NCBI GenBank assembly: GCA_034509755.1
Contig: CM067549.1
Span: forward strand, 35,546,001-35,610,000
Reading direction: 5' to 3'
Source: Anisodus tanguticus
Lineage: Eukaryota > Streptophyta > Magnoliopsida > Solanales > Solanaceae
Length of the DNA: 64,000 nucleotides
Shown one piece after another: positions 1 to 10,893 of this stretch (positions within the stretch are counted from its first letter, which is position 1; every line of letters begins with the position of its first letter). The notes beneath the pieces are model-generated. The model ran no database searches, was not told the origin of the DNA, and was given only the letters and a program-made list of their open reading frames with translations. Made by a program: the position numbers and the translations under genes.

Positions 1-1003
1 GTCACAATTCTGTCGATATGGGTCCTTGGATGGTAACATGAGGAGTTAATTGCTCGTGTGGTCTCCAACTATGTTGTGATCAATTTCACAAAGACTAAGT
101 TGAGGTTTGCTGACCGCGAAGATCAACACTAACCAAGCAAGGGTGATCGAAAACCTTAGACACAAGATAGGTGACCCTCCTGGAGGATCCAACTAAGAGA
201 TTCAATCCCGGATTGAAAGACTTAGCCAAAGTGAGTTAGACTCAAGTTTTTCATTCAACAACAATAGCTAAATATAATATCCTAAGGGCTCCTTTTATAG
301 TTGAGCAAGGACCCTTCTTATAAAGGAAACATAAAGACATAATCTACACACTTAGTCGACTAGGTGGGAAAGGGGGAGGATAAAGGTCATCGATCGAGGG
401 CCTCGTGACCAAAACCAATGGCTTCTAGAACCTCTTTTATAGCTTCCATGCATGAATTAGTTAGCACTTGAATGAGCTCCTTGGATAGTGTTTAGATGTA
501 TGGCCCTTGGACGATTGTGGAAGGGAGGAATTCGTCCAACCCCTCGGCTTCTCTAAACTGTGTCTTGGTATCCTCCCATTGAGGTAATCCATACACGGTT
601 CATTCACTTTGAAGACCACACTTCTAGATTGAGCATTCTCTTCTCTTTGCCGTGTACATGTCACCATTAGATGAGGCTTCTCTCGGCCTAGTCAATGTCC
701 CTCATTGAATGTGTCCTAGTGAGTAGCTAAGGGTTATTACATAGCACACTATGTCCTAAGCTAGCAACTAAGCTATGAACTAAAGGAAAACAACAAGCTT
801 AAAATAAATAAACAAATATGGTCTTCGTCCAACACCTACATACAAATCCAAATATAAACTCCTTCTTGAATCTTTATGTAATAATTCCAATTCCATTCCA
901 TGATAAGCACATTACTGTAGGATGATCGATCATTTTCGGAACTACGAGCTTGATAACACCTCGAAGATCGAATTAGAACCTAGAGCTCACGGGGATTTTG
1001 CAT
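1..1003. other. Unassigned sequence left of A-0
   Basis: No coding region with a recognisable domain is visible on either strand. The stretch contains a TATA-like string on the minus strand (CTATAAAAGGAG, plus positions about 290-301), which would suit an LTR or other promoter reading leftwards, but no LTR ends, primer-binding site or duplication could be paired with it. It ends abruptly where A-0 integrase coding begins at about 1004. It is probably a decayed transposable-element fragment; that is inference only. Confidence 0.3.
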
Positions 1004-2222
1004 CAGTATGTATTGGTGGAACGACATGAAGAGGAACATTGCGAAGTTTGTAGCTCGGTGTCCTAATTGTCAACAAGTAAAAGTAAAGCACCAAAAGCCC
1101 GACGACTTGACTCAGAACATTAAGATCCCAATGTCAAAATGGGAGATGATTAATATGGATTTCATTACAGGTTTACCTCGCTCTTATCATAAGTTTGATT
1201 CTATTTGGGTGATTGTTGATAGACTGACCAAATCAGCTCATTTACTGGCGGTCAAAACTACTTACACAGTCGAGGATTATGCAAAGTTGTACGTTAAGGA
1301 TATTGTTCACCTTCATGGTGTGCCTTTTTCTATTATATCTGACCGAGGTGCGCAGTTCACAGCTAATTTCTGGAGATCATTTCAAAAAGGTTTGGGCACT
1401 CAAGTTAATCTTAGCATATCTTTCCACCCTCAAACAGACGGGTAGGCCGAGCGTACGATTCATACGCTTGAAGACATGCTACGAGCTTGTGTATTGGATT
1501 TCAAGGGAAGTTGGGATGATCATCTACCCCTTATTGAATTTGTGTACAATAACAGTTATCATGCTAGTATCAAAATGGCTCCATATGAGGCTTTGTATGT
1601 ATGAAAATATAGATCTCCTATCGGATGGTTCGAAGTAGGCGAATTAGAATTATTTGGGCCTAACCTAGTGCACCAAGCTATATAAAAGGTGAAGCTTATC
1701 CAAGAACGGTTGTTAACCGCTTAGAGTCATCAGAAGTCATACTTAGATGTGCGACGGCGGGACTTGGAGTTCCAAGTGGATGATTAGGTCTTCTTGAAGA
1801 TTTCTCCTATGAAGGGTGTAGTGAGATTTGGGAAAATGGGAAAGCTCAACCCAAGGTATATTGGGCCATATCGCATAATTTGATGAATAGGCCAAGTGAC
1901 TTACAAATTCGACATGCCTCTCAAGTTAGAGTTTGTTCATCGGGTCTTCCATGTTTCTATATTGAGAGTATGTGTTGGGGATCCTTCCCGGATTGTACCG
2001 ATTGGCGATATGAAAGTTACAGAGGACTTATCATATGAAGAGGTTCCTATTGCTATCAAAGATCAACAAGTCCACAAGCTAAAGACTAAGGAAGTAGCCT
2101 CCGTGAAGGTTCTCTAGCGAAATAAGAATGTAGAAGAGATGACGTTGGAGGCGGAAGAGAGGATGAATTATAAGTATCCTCACTTATTTCAGACCAAAGT
2201 CGATGTTCCGAGTGAAGCATAG
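1004..2222 (+). pseudogene. A-0 integrase core and chromodomain, Tekay/Del-like, broken
   Basis: This is the 3' part of a chromovirus pol gene. The first 145 codons show the end of the HHCC zinc finger (CPNC) and the integrase core with two catalytic aspartates (NMDFITGLP and ISDRG). A TAG at 1443-1445 replaces the glutamine just before the expected third catalytic residue; the same frame continues and the glutamate of the D-D-35-E triad follows. A TGA near 1602 and shifts near 1640-1890 break the rest. From 1896 the C-terminal domain and chromodomain are readable (LSYEEVP, RNKNVEEM, YPHLFQ) up to a TAG at 2220-2222. Several breaks look like C-to-T or G-to-A changes, as expected for decay of methylated DNA. 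The 5' side is truncated at about 1004, so gag, protease and RT are missing. Confidence 0.93.
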
Positions 2223-2482
2223 ATTGACCAAGAGTTAACGTATGGATACATGAGGTGAGTTTCCACTTCAGATAGTTATGTTTGATGTTTGACGGCCACA
2301 CGAGGCCCGATGATATGTATATGTTGTTGTATGACCGTATAAGGAAAGTTTGGATATTTTCCACTTATTGATAAGGTTTGGATAGTCCCATGTATAGGGG
2401 AGAGTTGATCAAAAAATTTTGGAAAACCTTGAGGATTAATTGGTCCCTTATGTATACTTCCCATTCGAGGACAAATGTTTCT
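2223..2482 (+). other. A-0 3' untranslated stretch
   Basis: This is non-coding sequence between the chromodomain stop codon and the polypurine tract of A-0. The same text occurs reversed in A-2 at 24066-24321, which shows that it is part of the element. Nothing else was recognised in it. Confidence 0.7.
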
Positions 2483-2495
2483 AAGGGGGGAAAGA
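2483..2495 (+). other. A-0 polypurine tract
   Basis: The purine run AAGGGGGGAAAGA lies directly before the 3' LTR start. It is the expected primer site for plus-strand DNA synthesis. A-2 has the matching tract on the minus strand at 24052-24065. Confidence 0.8.
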
Positions 2496-4805
2496 TATTA
2501 CACCTCGTAGTTTTATACGTTGAGATTCATCGTATGTTAGTAATCCTAGTCTTGGAAATCGGGATTATCTTTGAGGTTATACAATATTAGATTACATCCC
2601 GTATTTTCATCCAACACATACACGACTAATTTGAGGTTGACAAATGCACATAAATGTGGGAAATGAGATTTGGGCAAATAAATGAGCTGCTTGCTTACCC
2701 GACGTGCCTGTTTCGCTATCTTACTTTCTGTCGTACTAGCTTGAGCTACATAATACATGTCATGATTATAAACGAGGATGAGACACGTGTTAAATAAATA
2801 AGGGTAGCATGTGAAGCCTACTAATTAAAGAAGCTGGTGATAAGTACCTGTGTCACCTACTTGCTAAAAGGAAAGGCTCTAATTAATCCACCTTAAGGGG
2901 CAAGTGGAGGTCGACCAAGGGACCCCTTTTAAGGGTCTGACCCTCTTCATTATCCTCATAATTCAAAGATAAATCTTGAGAAAATCTGGAATGCTCTCTC
3001 TCCACAAGCTGGTCAGTCCAAACCCTAAGGAAATTCTCAAGAAAACCTCTTCTTTCTTCAAGTAAAGTTGGAAGATTATCTCTAATCTTAATGACTCCAA
3101 GCTAAGGAGACTGATTTTCCTTCAAGGAAAGTTGCTTCCTTATTCATCCCTTGAAGAATCTATTTTAGGTAAGGGAATCCTCTCTTCTTCATGTATTTAG
3201 GTTTATCTAAGTTCTAGCTAGTTTGTTTGGTGAAGAACTTGTGAAGAAGGGGCAGGAAATGGGGTGGAGTTGTAGTGGTGTTACAAACTATTCTATAGTA
3301 GTTTTATGTTATTATGTAGCTGGTACATATGAGGATTTGATGGGGTATAAGCTTATTGGTTCCTTAACTAAGTCGTGGGAGTAAGAATTGATGAAGAAAT
3401 AATCTGAAAATCAGTTTGGAGTTGCCGAACTTGTGGGACTATTATGGGGTCATTTTAAAGTGATATTGTGGCTGGAAATCAGTAGGGATAATTGAATATG
3501 TTGTGGTTAATGTTGATATTAATAATATTGTTGTTTGGTGCTGTTTTAAATTATGGGAAGTGAGGAAATGTAGGGGAAGTGCTACCCAATTTTCCCTAAA
3601 AAAACTGCTAGATTAGAAATATGTTTTGAGTTCTTCCATGGAATTAACCATAATTATAATACCTTGATGTAGGTTGAACTAATACAGGAAGTATCTATTG
3701 AGTCGTTAGCAACAAAGGTATGTTACTCTTCCTTCTTTTGGCATGATCAGAATAAAACGAATCTAAACGAACAATATCCATAATGGCTCCACTCTTAGAT
3801 ATGTTAGGGGCTGCTGTTCTTGAATTCTATATAATGATAGTGATCTTATCTTATAGATTATAGATTGTTGATGATGTTAGTTCCATAATGTTAATCGGAG
3901 GAGCAACGACCTTACATTACTTCGATAGACTCAGAGTGTCTTAGTATCATTCATGCATTATATACATATATATACCATGACCTCACAGGCGTTATATACA
4001 CTACAATATGATATGTATATGGGGTATGGGAAAGGTTATGGCGTTATATACACACCACCACCTAATCAACTGGTATATGATAATGATCATACCCACAGAG
4101 GCCGATATGATATGATGGGATGCCCACAGAGCTTGATGGTGTTATATACGCATATGTATATGTATGACCAGGAATTATGTACGCACATGTACTACACTTA
4201 GGCATATTATGGCCCCCAGAGGCATTCTGTACAAGTTGATTGTTTCTTGTCTAAAGTTACCACCATTACTTTATTATGATATTTTTATGCCTTACATACT
4301 AGGTACATTATTCGTACTGACGTCCCTTTTATCGGGGGATGCTGTGTTTCTTGCCCACAGGTTCAGATAGACAAGGTGATGGTCTACACCAGTAGGTTTC
4401 CTGTTCAGCTGATATTGGAGCACCCTGCTTGTTCCGGAGTTGCGGTCTAGTCTTGGTATGGTATTTTTTATATGCATATGGGTATGGCGGGGCCCTTTCC
4501 TGACCTTATGATGTCACGTATTCCAGTAGAGGCTTGTAGATAATTTTCTTGCAGTCAGATGTTATGTGGCCTCCTCGACCTATGTTTTGTTGTATAGTCA
4601 TCTATGGCAGCCTTGTTGGCTAGTATAGACATGTCTAGCATCTATGTATATACATATATGCCTTGTCGGTCTTGCACTTTTTCAGCTTTCGTGACGGCCC
4701 TCGTGGCCCATACTTATTTATGATTAAATGGTGAATGTATCTCTAGTGGTGCTCAGTAAGTAAGGTCCCGGTGCCCATCATGGCCCTCCGATTTGGGTCG
4801 TGACA
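2496..4805 (+). mobile_element. A-0 3' LTR (2.31 kb)
   Basis: The LTR starts TATTACACCTCGTAG, a decayed form of TGTTACACC, right after the polypurine tract and ends in GGGTCGTGACA. Its sequence recurs in A-1 (14081-16520), A-4 (42875-45146) and, reversed, in both LTRs of A-2. The right flank is GAAGT; the matching left duplication is lost because the element is truncated at 1004. An array of GCGTTATATACGC-like palindromes occurs around 3989-4152, and the block TGCCTTACATAC shared with LTR types E and G is near 4289. Small ORFs inside it are not genes. Confidence 0.92.
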
Positions 4806-5414
4806 GAAGTACTTCAAGGGTTGTTCATGAAGAGAGAGATTTTTGAGTTCACTTTGGAGCCATTATGGGGTTTTCAAGTGTTTAAGATTGCATGAGAAGA
4901 CGAACCGCGCGAATAGTGTTGTGACGTGCACCATTTGCGACCCACAGAGAGAGTCTACGCCATGTAATTTGAGCTGGAAACCACAGAATTACAGAGTGGG
5001 AGACGGATCGGCGGACACCATCTGTGAGCCGCAGAATCAGTCTGCGATCCGCAGAATGATATCGAGGAGCTAACTTTGCAAAAACTGAAAGTGTTACTTT
5101 TGGGTCTTCTTTGTAATAATTTAGCCTAAACTATAAATAGCTAGCTTAGGCCATTTCATTGCTTAGATTATTTTGAATATTGAACTTACACTCTTTGAGA
5201 GTTTTGAGAGCTTGTGAAGCTTGTGATTGAACTTTGCTTGGAAAGATAGGTTGCTTGGGAATTCAATTTCCTTGAGGTCTATCTCATAGGATATGTTCTT
5301 GCTTTGGTTAATCAATTACGGTCCATTGTTTAATATACTTTTATTTTTTATTCCAATTCCTTGTGTCTTCCTTTTCTCTTGTTTTCTTTCCATTCCGTAT
5401 TTAATATTACATCA
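4806..5414 (+). mobile_element. B-1 5' LTR, start truncated
   Basis: This is homologous to the B-2 LTRs and the D LTRs. From 4809 the text aligns with the region 30-60 bp inside the B-2 LTR, so its first bases are missing at the junction with A-0. It carries palindrome-like motifs at 5022-5034 and 5042-5054 and a TATA box at 5131-5140, and ends TTACATCA just before the primer-binding site. A-0 may have inserted into this LTR, but the left half needed to prove it is absent. Confidence 0.82.
5131..5140 (+). promoter_or_regulatory. TATA box of B-1 LTR
   Basis: CTATAAATAG lies about 285 bp before the LTR end. All other B/D LTRs here carry the same string in the same relative place, so it is very likely the LTR promoter. 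Confidence 0.75.
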
Positions 5415-5415
5415 A

Positions 5416-5431
5416 TTGGTATCAAAGCTTG
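5416..5431 (+). other. B-1 primer-binding site (initiator Met tRNA)
   Basis: TTGGTATCAAAGCTTG closely matches the plant initiator-methionine tRNA 3' end complement (TGGTATCAGAGC), with one change. It sits one base after the LTR. Confidence 0.85.
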
Positions 5432-6518
5432 ATTAAAGGGTTATTCCAATAATCCTTGTCTTGAGTTTTATTAATACAAAAAAGGTATTTTAGAGTCTAA
5501 AAATCTAAAAAAGAGTTGTTTGTTTGTTAATTCGAGTGTTTTGAGTTATTCACCATAGTTGGCCATTGAAGAACTTGAAGTGGGTCTTGAGAGGAAGGGG
5601 AATTGAAGCTTAGAACTAATGGACTTTGTTCTCCAATTGAAGAGGAGTGGGAATTTGAATTTTGGGGTGAATTGAAGAAGGATTGAAAGTCTGAAATCTT
5701 TTGAATCTTCAAGTGTTCTTGAAGTTTAAAGAGTTCTTGAGGAAGAAGCAAAAAGGTACCATTTGATCTTTCAAACCCTAAATTCAAGGTGAAAAGGTGT
5801 TTTTGGGCCAAAAGAGGTAAAATATCGTAAATAGTAGGCCCAAGTCATTAGAATAATCAGGAAATGACCCAAAGCACGGATCTCTAAAAAGATTTGACGT
5901 CACAAAGTTGTGCAATGTTGGGCCATTCTGCGACCCACAGTGCAGTCTGTAGACCTGGTCTGCGAGTCGCATAACAGCCCTATGGATCGCAGAAATGTCT
6001 AGTAACTTCAAAAAATTTGGGACATTTTGCAGACTAGTCTGTGACCTAGGGTAGGGCCCGCATAACTAGTCAGCGAGGCACAGAACTGATCTATGAATGA
6101 CAGATCCCTCCCCACTCAGGTGTTGACTCAAAATATCATTTCGTCTCAATTTTCTTTCTACTTATTTGATCATCTAAACTAGTTAACACTTGTTTTTTTA
6201 TCTTACTAAGTGATTAGCTAGTTCTTGAGCGTTAATCTTCTTTCGTGCTACTTTTTCATTCTTTTCTCATTTTAACTTCATTGCAACTTATTGGATCAAG
6301 TTCATTAGTTTGAGTCAAATCATTCCTTCATCGAGTCAAACAAGAATCTATTCCGACTAAGAGTAGAAATTGAACCCTTGTGACTCATCGACTAAAGTTC
6401 AATCATTAATGGAGAAATTTTGAGGCAATCAAAGGTGCACATACTTGAGGGATTTGTGAGTTAATTTTCACTAACCTAATGTGTTTTCTTGCTTTGTTGA
6501 GTGTCTTAAATAGGTACC
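5432..6518 (+). other. B-1 leader (5' untranslated region)
   Basis: This 1.1 kb non-coding leader lies between the primer-binding site and gag. It contains a perfect TGACGTCA palindrome at 5895-5902, followed by a cluster of imperfect palindromes of the CTGCGANNCGCAG type at 5928-5940, 5960-5972, 5982-5992, 6071-6083 and 6091-6103. The leader of D-1 has the same order (TGACGTCA at 46217-46224, then palindromes). Confidence 0.7.
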
Positions 6519-8006
6519 ATGACCCACTCGAGAGAGGAATCTTTGGTTCATATCGAGGAACCAAACTTAAGTCAAGTGTTGAGTGTGTTGGCCTCTATTA
6601 GCCGACAAGTGAGTAGTATTGATGTAAGACTTGGAGCCATTGAAGGGAGGACCCGAGAGTCGTCCCCCACTTCCTAAAACCAGTTTCAAGGAAACACAAG
6701 TGGAGTGAGATCGAAATCCTCATCCACCCTATCACACAAAGCCATCCGCAGCGTGTATAACCCCACTCCACCCAACACCATACCACCCACCCCATTACGA
6801 GATGGCAATCCCATCACACCTCCACCAAATAACCCTTCAACCACCACCAAATGACTCTCACCAACCATCAAACGAATAATACCCACCTCAACCACTTCTA
6901 AATGCCCATCCAAAACCCCGAAATGTCCAACCATTGGCTGATGAATTCTGAAAGGAGATAGGAGAATTGGAAGAGCGATATGATGATAGAATGAGAGGAA
7001 AATGATTGCAATTCCAAGGTCCTTATCGTGGTAGGGGAGGAAGGAATGGCCCTATCCTACAAAGGGGTAGGCACGGAGGCTATCAAGATCGAGATGGTCA
7101 TCAAGGCTAAGATATCTATGAAGGTAATCTTGGAGGAGATCACTATAGGGATCAAGGAAATTATGGAATCAATTGGGGGTGAGACATGAGTCTTAACTCC
7201 ATCAAAGTGTCCTTTCTGAGCTTCAAAGGGGGGAGTGATCCTGACGTATTTTTTTATTTGGTCATACAATATGATCGGATCTTCTTAACCAATGACATGT
7301 CCGAGGTGAAAAAAACGACCTATTCTATTGCTCAATCTGAAGGATTCGCACCCACATGGTGGGAAATGCAAGTTAAGATGAGGAGGTTACATGGACTTGC
7401 TCTAACTCCCACATGGGAAGAGTTGAAGAACACTCTAAGGCGTAAGTACATCACCGATCAATAGAAGAAAGATCCACTCAAGAAGATCTACACCTTAAGG
7501 AAAGACAACACGAGTGTAGAGGAATATTATGACGAGTTCCAACTTGTGAAAATGAGGATCGACTTTGAAGAGGATCCAATAAATGCCATGACTCGGTTCC
7601 GGGCCGGGTTAGATAAAGAAATTGCTTCCCTAATGAGACTTCACAGTTGTCAGGATATTGATGAAACTCTTGAAGTGGAAATTGAGATAGAGGAGCTTTT
7701 CAAGGAAGATAAAATCAACAAGTCGAGAGGATACACAAGTATGAGGAACAAGAACAAGGGAGGAGGAACTACTCCCTCCAATTAGCAAAAGAACAAGGGC
7801 AACGTGCAAGAAACCAAAAAGACCTTTGTGAAGAATGCTCAAGTTAAGAAACCACCTCCAAAGTTTGTCCTAAAAGAATGAGGTACGAATACTAACCTCT
7901 CCAATGCTTTAAATGTCAAGTGTTTGGTCATAGAATGAGTGAGTGCCCCAACCGGAAAGCCTTTGTTGTAAGGTATGAAGAGGAATTTGTGGAGGAGGTT
8001 GATGTA
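6519..8006 (+). pseudogene. B-1 gag, broken
   Basis: The start ATG (6519-6521) is in the same context as the B-2 gag start (GGTACCATG). The N-terminal part includes a short coiled-coil-like stretch around the residues SISRQVSSIDVRLGAIEGR. A retrotransposon gag domain follows at 7186-7785 with readable motifs FLSFKGGSDPDVF, TWWEMQVK and VEEYYDEF. A CCHC zinc knuckle (CFKCQVFGHRMSEC) lies at about 7903-7945. In-frame stops at about 6676, 7462 and 7783, and frame changes between pieces, show that it is dead. It would form the capsid and nucleocapsid of a CRM-like chromovirus. Confidence 0.88.
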
Positions 8007-8713
8007 GTGTGTGAAGAGGAGAGTGATGAGGGAGTTCATGAGGGTGATGATATTGTGAATGATGATGAGGGGCAAGATGACATTACCATCCCTTGTGGGA
8101 TGGAAAATAAGGCATTGTTGATTGATGATTTGCCTCAAGAAGGGGAGGTCACAGTTCCCAACTATGTAGTGGGGAGGGCTATGATAAGCAAGGTTATGGA
8201 TGATCCATGTCAAAGGGAAACCTCTTCTATTCCAAGTACATCATCAAGGGAAATGTATGTTCCTTGGTAATTGATAGCGGGAGTTGTGCTAATGTAGCAA
8301 GTACCTCGTTGGTGGAATTTCTAAACCTTCAGAACACCAAACATGCCACTCCTTACAAACTCCAATGGTTGAGTGAATGTAGGGAGTTGATAGTTCTCAA
8401 GTAAGTTTTGATCAAATTCAAGATTGGAAAATACCAAGATGAGGTTCTTTGTGATATGGTACCAATGCAAGCTTGCCATGTATTACTCGGACGACCTTGG
8501 AAATATGATAGGTCTACGAAACATGATGGGAGGACCAATCAATACACTCTTGAGCATGAAGGGAATAATCATGTTTTACACCCTTTGTCCATGGTGCAAG
8601 TTAATGAGGTTTATCAAAATATGAGGGAGTTGCGGGAAAAACTCAAGAGAGGGGAAGCAAGTAAGGGAGATAGTATTCCTCAAGATGGGGTGAGGAACGA
8701 GTGGAGTCAATAG
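8007..8713 (+). pseudogene. B-1 aspartic protease region, broken
   Basis: An acidic linker (about 8007-8190) leads to a retropepsin-like region. The catalytic triplet reads IDSGS in the frame starting at 8207, so the motif is intact here. It continues with LVEFLN, a stop at 8402-8404, then KIGKYQDEVLCD and MVPMQACHVLLGRPW. One frame change separates the linker from the protease. The protease would cleave the gag-pol polyprotein. Confidence 0.85.
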
Positions 8714-9300
8714 GAAAGTCCAAGATGGCCCTTTTGGCTAGTACGGGGGAAATTAGGGAGGAGATGGAGGACTGAAACCCGACGTTTCTTATCATGGACT
8801 ATTCTTTGCACACTAATGAACTAACCTTTTATTTTCCTAGTGCTATTTCTTCTCTTTTGAAGGATTATGAGGATGTGTTTCCCGCGTAGCTTCCCAAGGG
8901 ATTACCACCCCTAAGGGGAATTGAGCACCAAATCGACATTTTCTGGGTTCCCAAGTGCCAAACAAACTGGCTTATAGAGTCAACCCCAATGACACTAAAG
9001 AACTCCAAAGGCAAGTGGATGAGCTCCTTGAAAAGGGAGGTGCGTGAGAGTATGAGTCCATGTGTTGTGCTGGTGATGTTAGTTCTAAATAAAGATGGAA
9101 CCTGACGCATGTGTGTTGATTGTCGAGCTATCAACAAAATAACGGTAAAGTATCGCCATCCAATTCCTCACCTTGATGACATGCTTGGTGAATTAAATAG
9201 TTCATGCATATTTTCTAAAATAGATCTTAGGAGCGGTTACATCAAATCCAAATGAAACCTAGAGATGAATGGAAAATGACATTCAAGACTATGTTTAGTC
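8714..9300 (+). pseudogene. B-1 reverse transcriptase, N-terminal fragment
   Basis: After a degenerate connector, the RT fingers region is readable in pieces: RESMSPC, RMCVDCRAINKIT and SKIDLRSGY with the first catalytic aspartate present. Frameshifts occur near 8890 and 9240. The gene stops at about 9300, where reversed sequence of another B copy begins, so the YFDD box, RNase H and integrase are missing from this copy. Confidence 0.85.
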
Positions 9301-9640
9301 TAAGAATTAGCACGAAATAAAAGTAGGACTCAAGAACTAATTAACAATCAAATAGATCAATTACTTGATGTTAAATAGTTTGGAGAATCAAAGAAGTGAA
9401 AAGGCATTTTCGAATGGAATTGGAATCACAAAACCTGAACGGTACTTCCCGAGGTACATGTGCAGCTCATGCGACTCGCAGGATGATTCTGCGATGGATT
9501 CCTACGACTCTCAGGATGTACAATTGAGTTTTCAAAGTTTCTGTCAAGTCACGCGAGTGGAGCGCGACTCGCACGACTCGCACGACGTTCCCGCGACCAA
9601 TCCCGCGACTCGCACGAAGTGCAGTGCAACCAATAGTTGA
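9301..9640 (-). mobile_element. Reversed B-family leader fragment
   Basis: Read on the minus strand this resembles the B-2 leader (plus positions 39361-39540), including the text around AACTAGTT and the G+C-rich palindromes. Motifs such as ATGCGACTCGCAG (9469-9481) and several GCGACTCGC strings occur up to 9615. The head-to-head join with B-1 at about 9300 suggests a rearrangement rather than a clean insertion. Confidence 0.6.
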
Positions 9641-10893
9641 TGATGTAAATTCTTTCTTGGGATATGTTTGGCTGACCTCTTTTGATTATCCTCTGCACTT
9701 TTAATGACTTGGGCCCACTTTACTTAGATATTTGCTATCTATGGGACCCAAAAACACTTTTCTAACTTTTGTCTTAGGGTTTTAGATCAAACACCACTTT
9801 TTGACCTTCTTCTTCACAAGAACTTGATGAACTTGTAGAACACTTCAAATTTTTAACTAGTATCAAATCAACTCCAATTTGGCTCCGAAGTTCATTGATT
9901 CATGTATATCTTGTCTTATTAGCTCATAACAAAAGGTATGTTGATGAACGTAGTTACATAACGATAATCGGAGGGTAATGGTCATAGGTCACTCTAACTC
10001 TGTTCAAGGTGTCCCTTGAGGTCTCTCTTGCATTGCACTTATATATATGTATTTATTTTCTTACCGTACCACGCTATAGTCGGTCGGGCATACACTTATA
10101 TGTGCATACCACCGGTTGGGCAGGCACTTATATGTGCATACCACCGGTTGGGCAGGCACTTATATGTGCATACCACTGATTGGGCAGTTATATATCATTA
10201 TTTACCACCAGTTGGATTGTTACCACTGATCAGTTGGGCAAATATTACCCCATCCTATATGGCCAGGCAGTTTATGATGAGCTTACCCTACAGAGGTACT
10301 TGATACTATATTATATGGCCCTATAGAGCGGTTGGATTTTACTTTCATGCATATGATCATGGTTATGTCAATTGTTCGCCCTTATTGGCAGTTTTGAGTC
10401 CCAGGTTGACATTATGTTCTCTTCACTTATACTACATTCTTAAATACATATTTACCTGCCTTACATATTCAGAACATCTTTCTACTAACATCCCTTTTTG
10501 GATGGGGACACTGAGTTTCATGCCCGTAGGTTCAAGTTAGACGATTTGATAAGCCTCTTCAGTAGATTCACTATTCAGTTTGAGTTGGTGCACTCCTCTT
10601 CTTTCAGAGTTGTTGATCAATTTTTAGGGTATGTTTATATGTATATGGTTATTTTGGGTATGTCAGGACCCTATCCTAACTTGATGACACATGATAGTAC
10701 TACTAAAGGTTTGCAGACTAGAGGTTGTTGTACATATATTTTTTGTGGCCTTGTAGGCCCTTGTTAGATGTTGATACACTTGTAACGGCCTTGTTGGTCC
10801 AGATTTCGTGTCATGTGGTTTAGGTATTACAGTTGGTATGCTCGGTCCTTAGGGTTTCGGGTGCAGGCTACACCCCCAAGGTTGGGGTGTAAC
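9641..10893 (+). mobile_element. LTR G (left end uncertain)
   Basis: The right end reads GGTTGGGGTGTAACA, a typical LTR end of this clade. The block at about 10460-10530 (TGCCTTACATAT, then CATCCCTTTTTGGATGGGGA and TTTCATGCCCGTAGGTTCA) is clearly related to the equivalent block of LTR A. A 32-bp tandem repeat lies at 10093-10188. No internal region follows, so it is either solo or truncated; the start near 9641 is a guess. Confidence 0.55.
10093..10188 (+). repeat. 32-bp tandem repeat, three copies
   Basis: Copies start at 10093, 10125 and 10157, exactly 32 bp apart, each beginning CACTTATATGTGCATACCAC. The third copy has diverged near its end. The unit is likely a local duplication inside LTR G. 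Confidence 0.9.

Noticed and set aside
3953..4370. ORFs starting MHYIHIYTMTSQALYT and similar, repeated in several A LTRs
   Set aside because: They lie in the TATATA-palindrome part of the LTR, vary in frame and length between copies and have no domain. They are by-products of the repeat composition.
2483..4805. A-0 as a complete element with 5' LTR upstream
   Set aside because: No second LTR, primer-binding site or gag occurs between 1 and 1003; the element is truncated at its 5' side.
6598..6934. Minus-strand ORFs rich in Gly, Val and Trp opposite B-1 gag
   Set aside because: They are antisense to a Pro/His-rich gag segment and have no independent support.
10093..10188. Possible CRISPR-like array
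   Set aside because: Units are directly contiguous with no unique spacers, and the context is a plant LTR; it is a simple tandem repeat.
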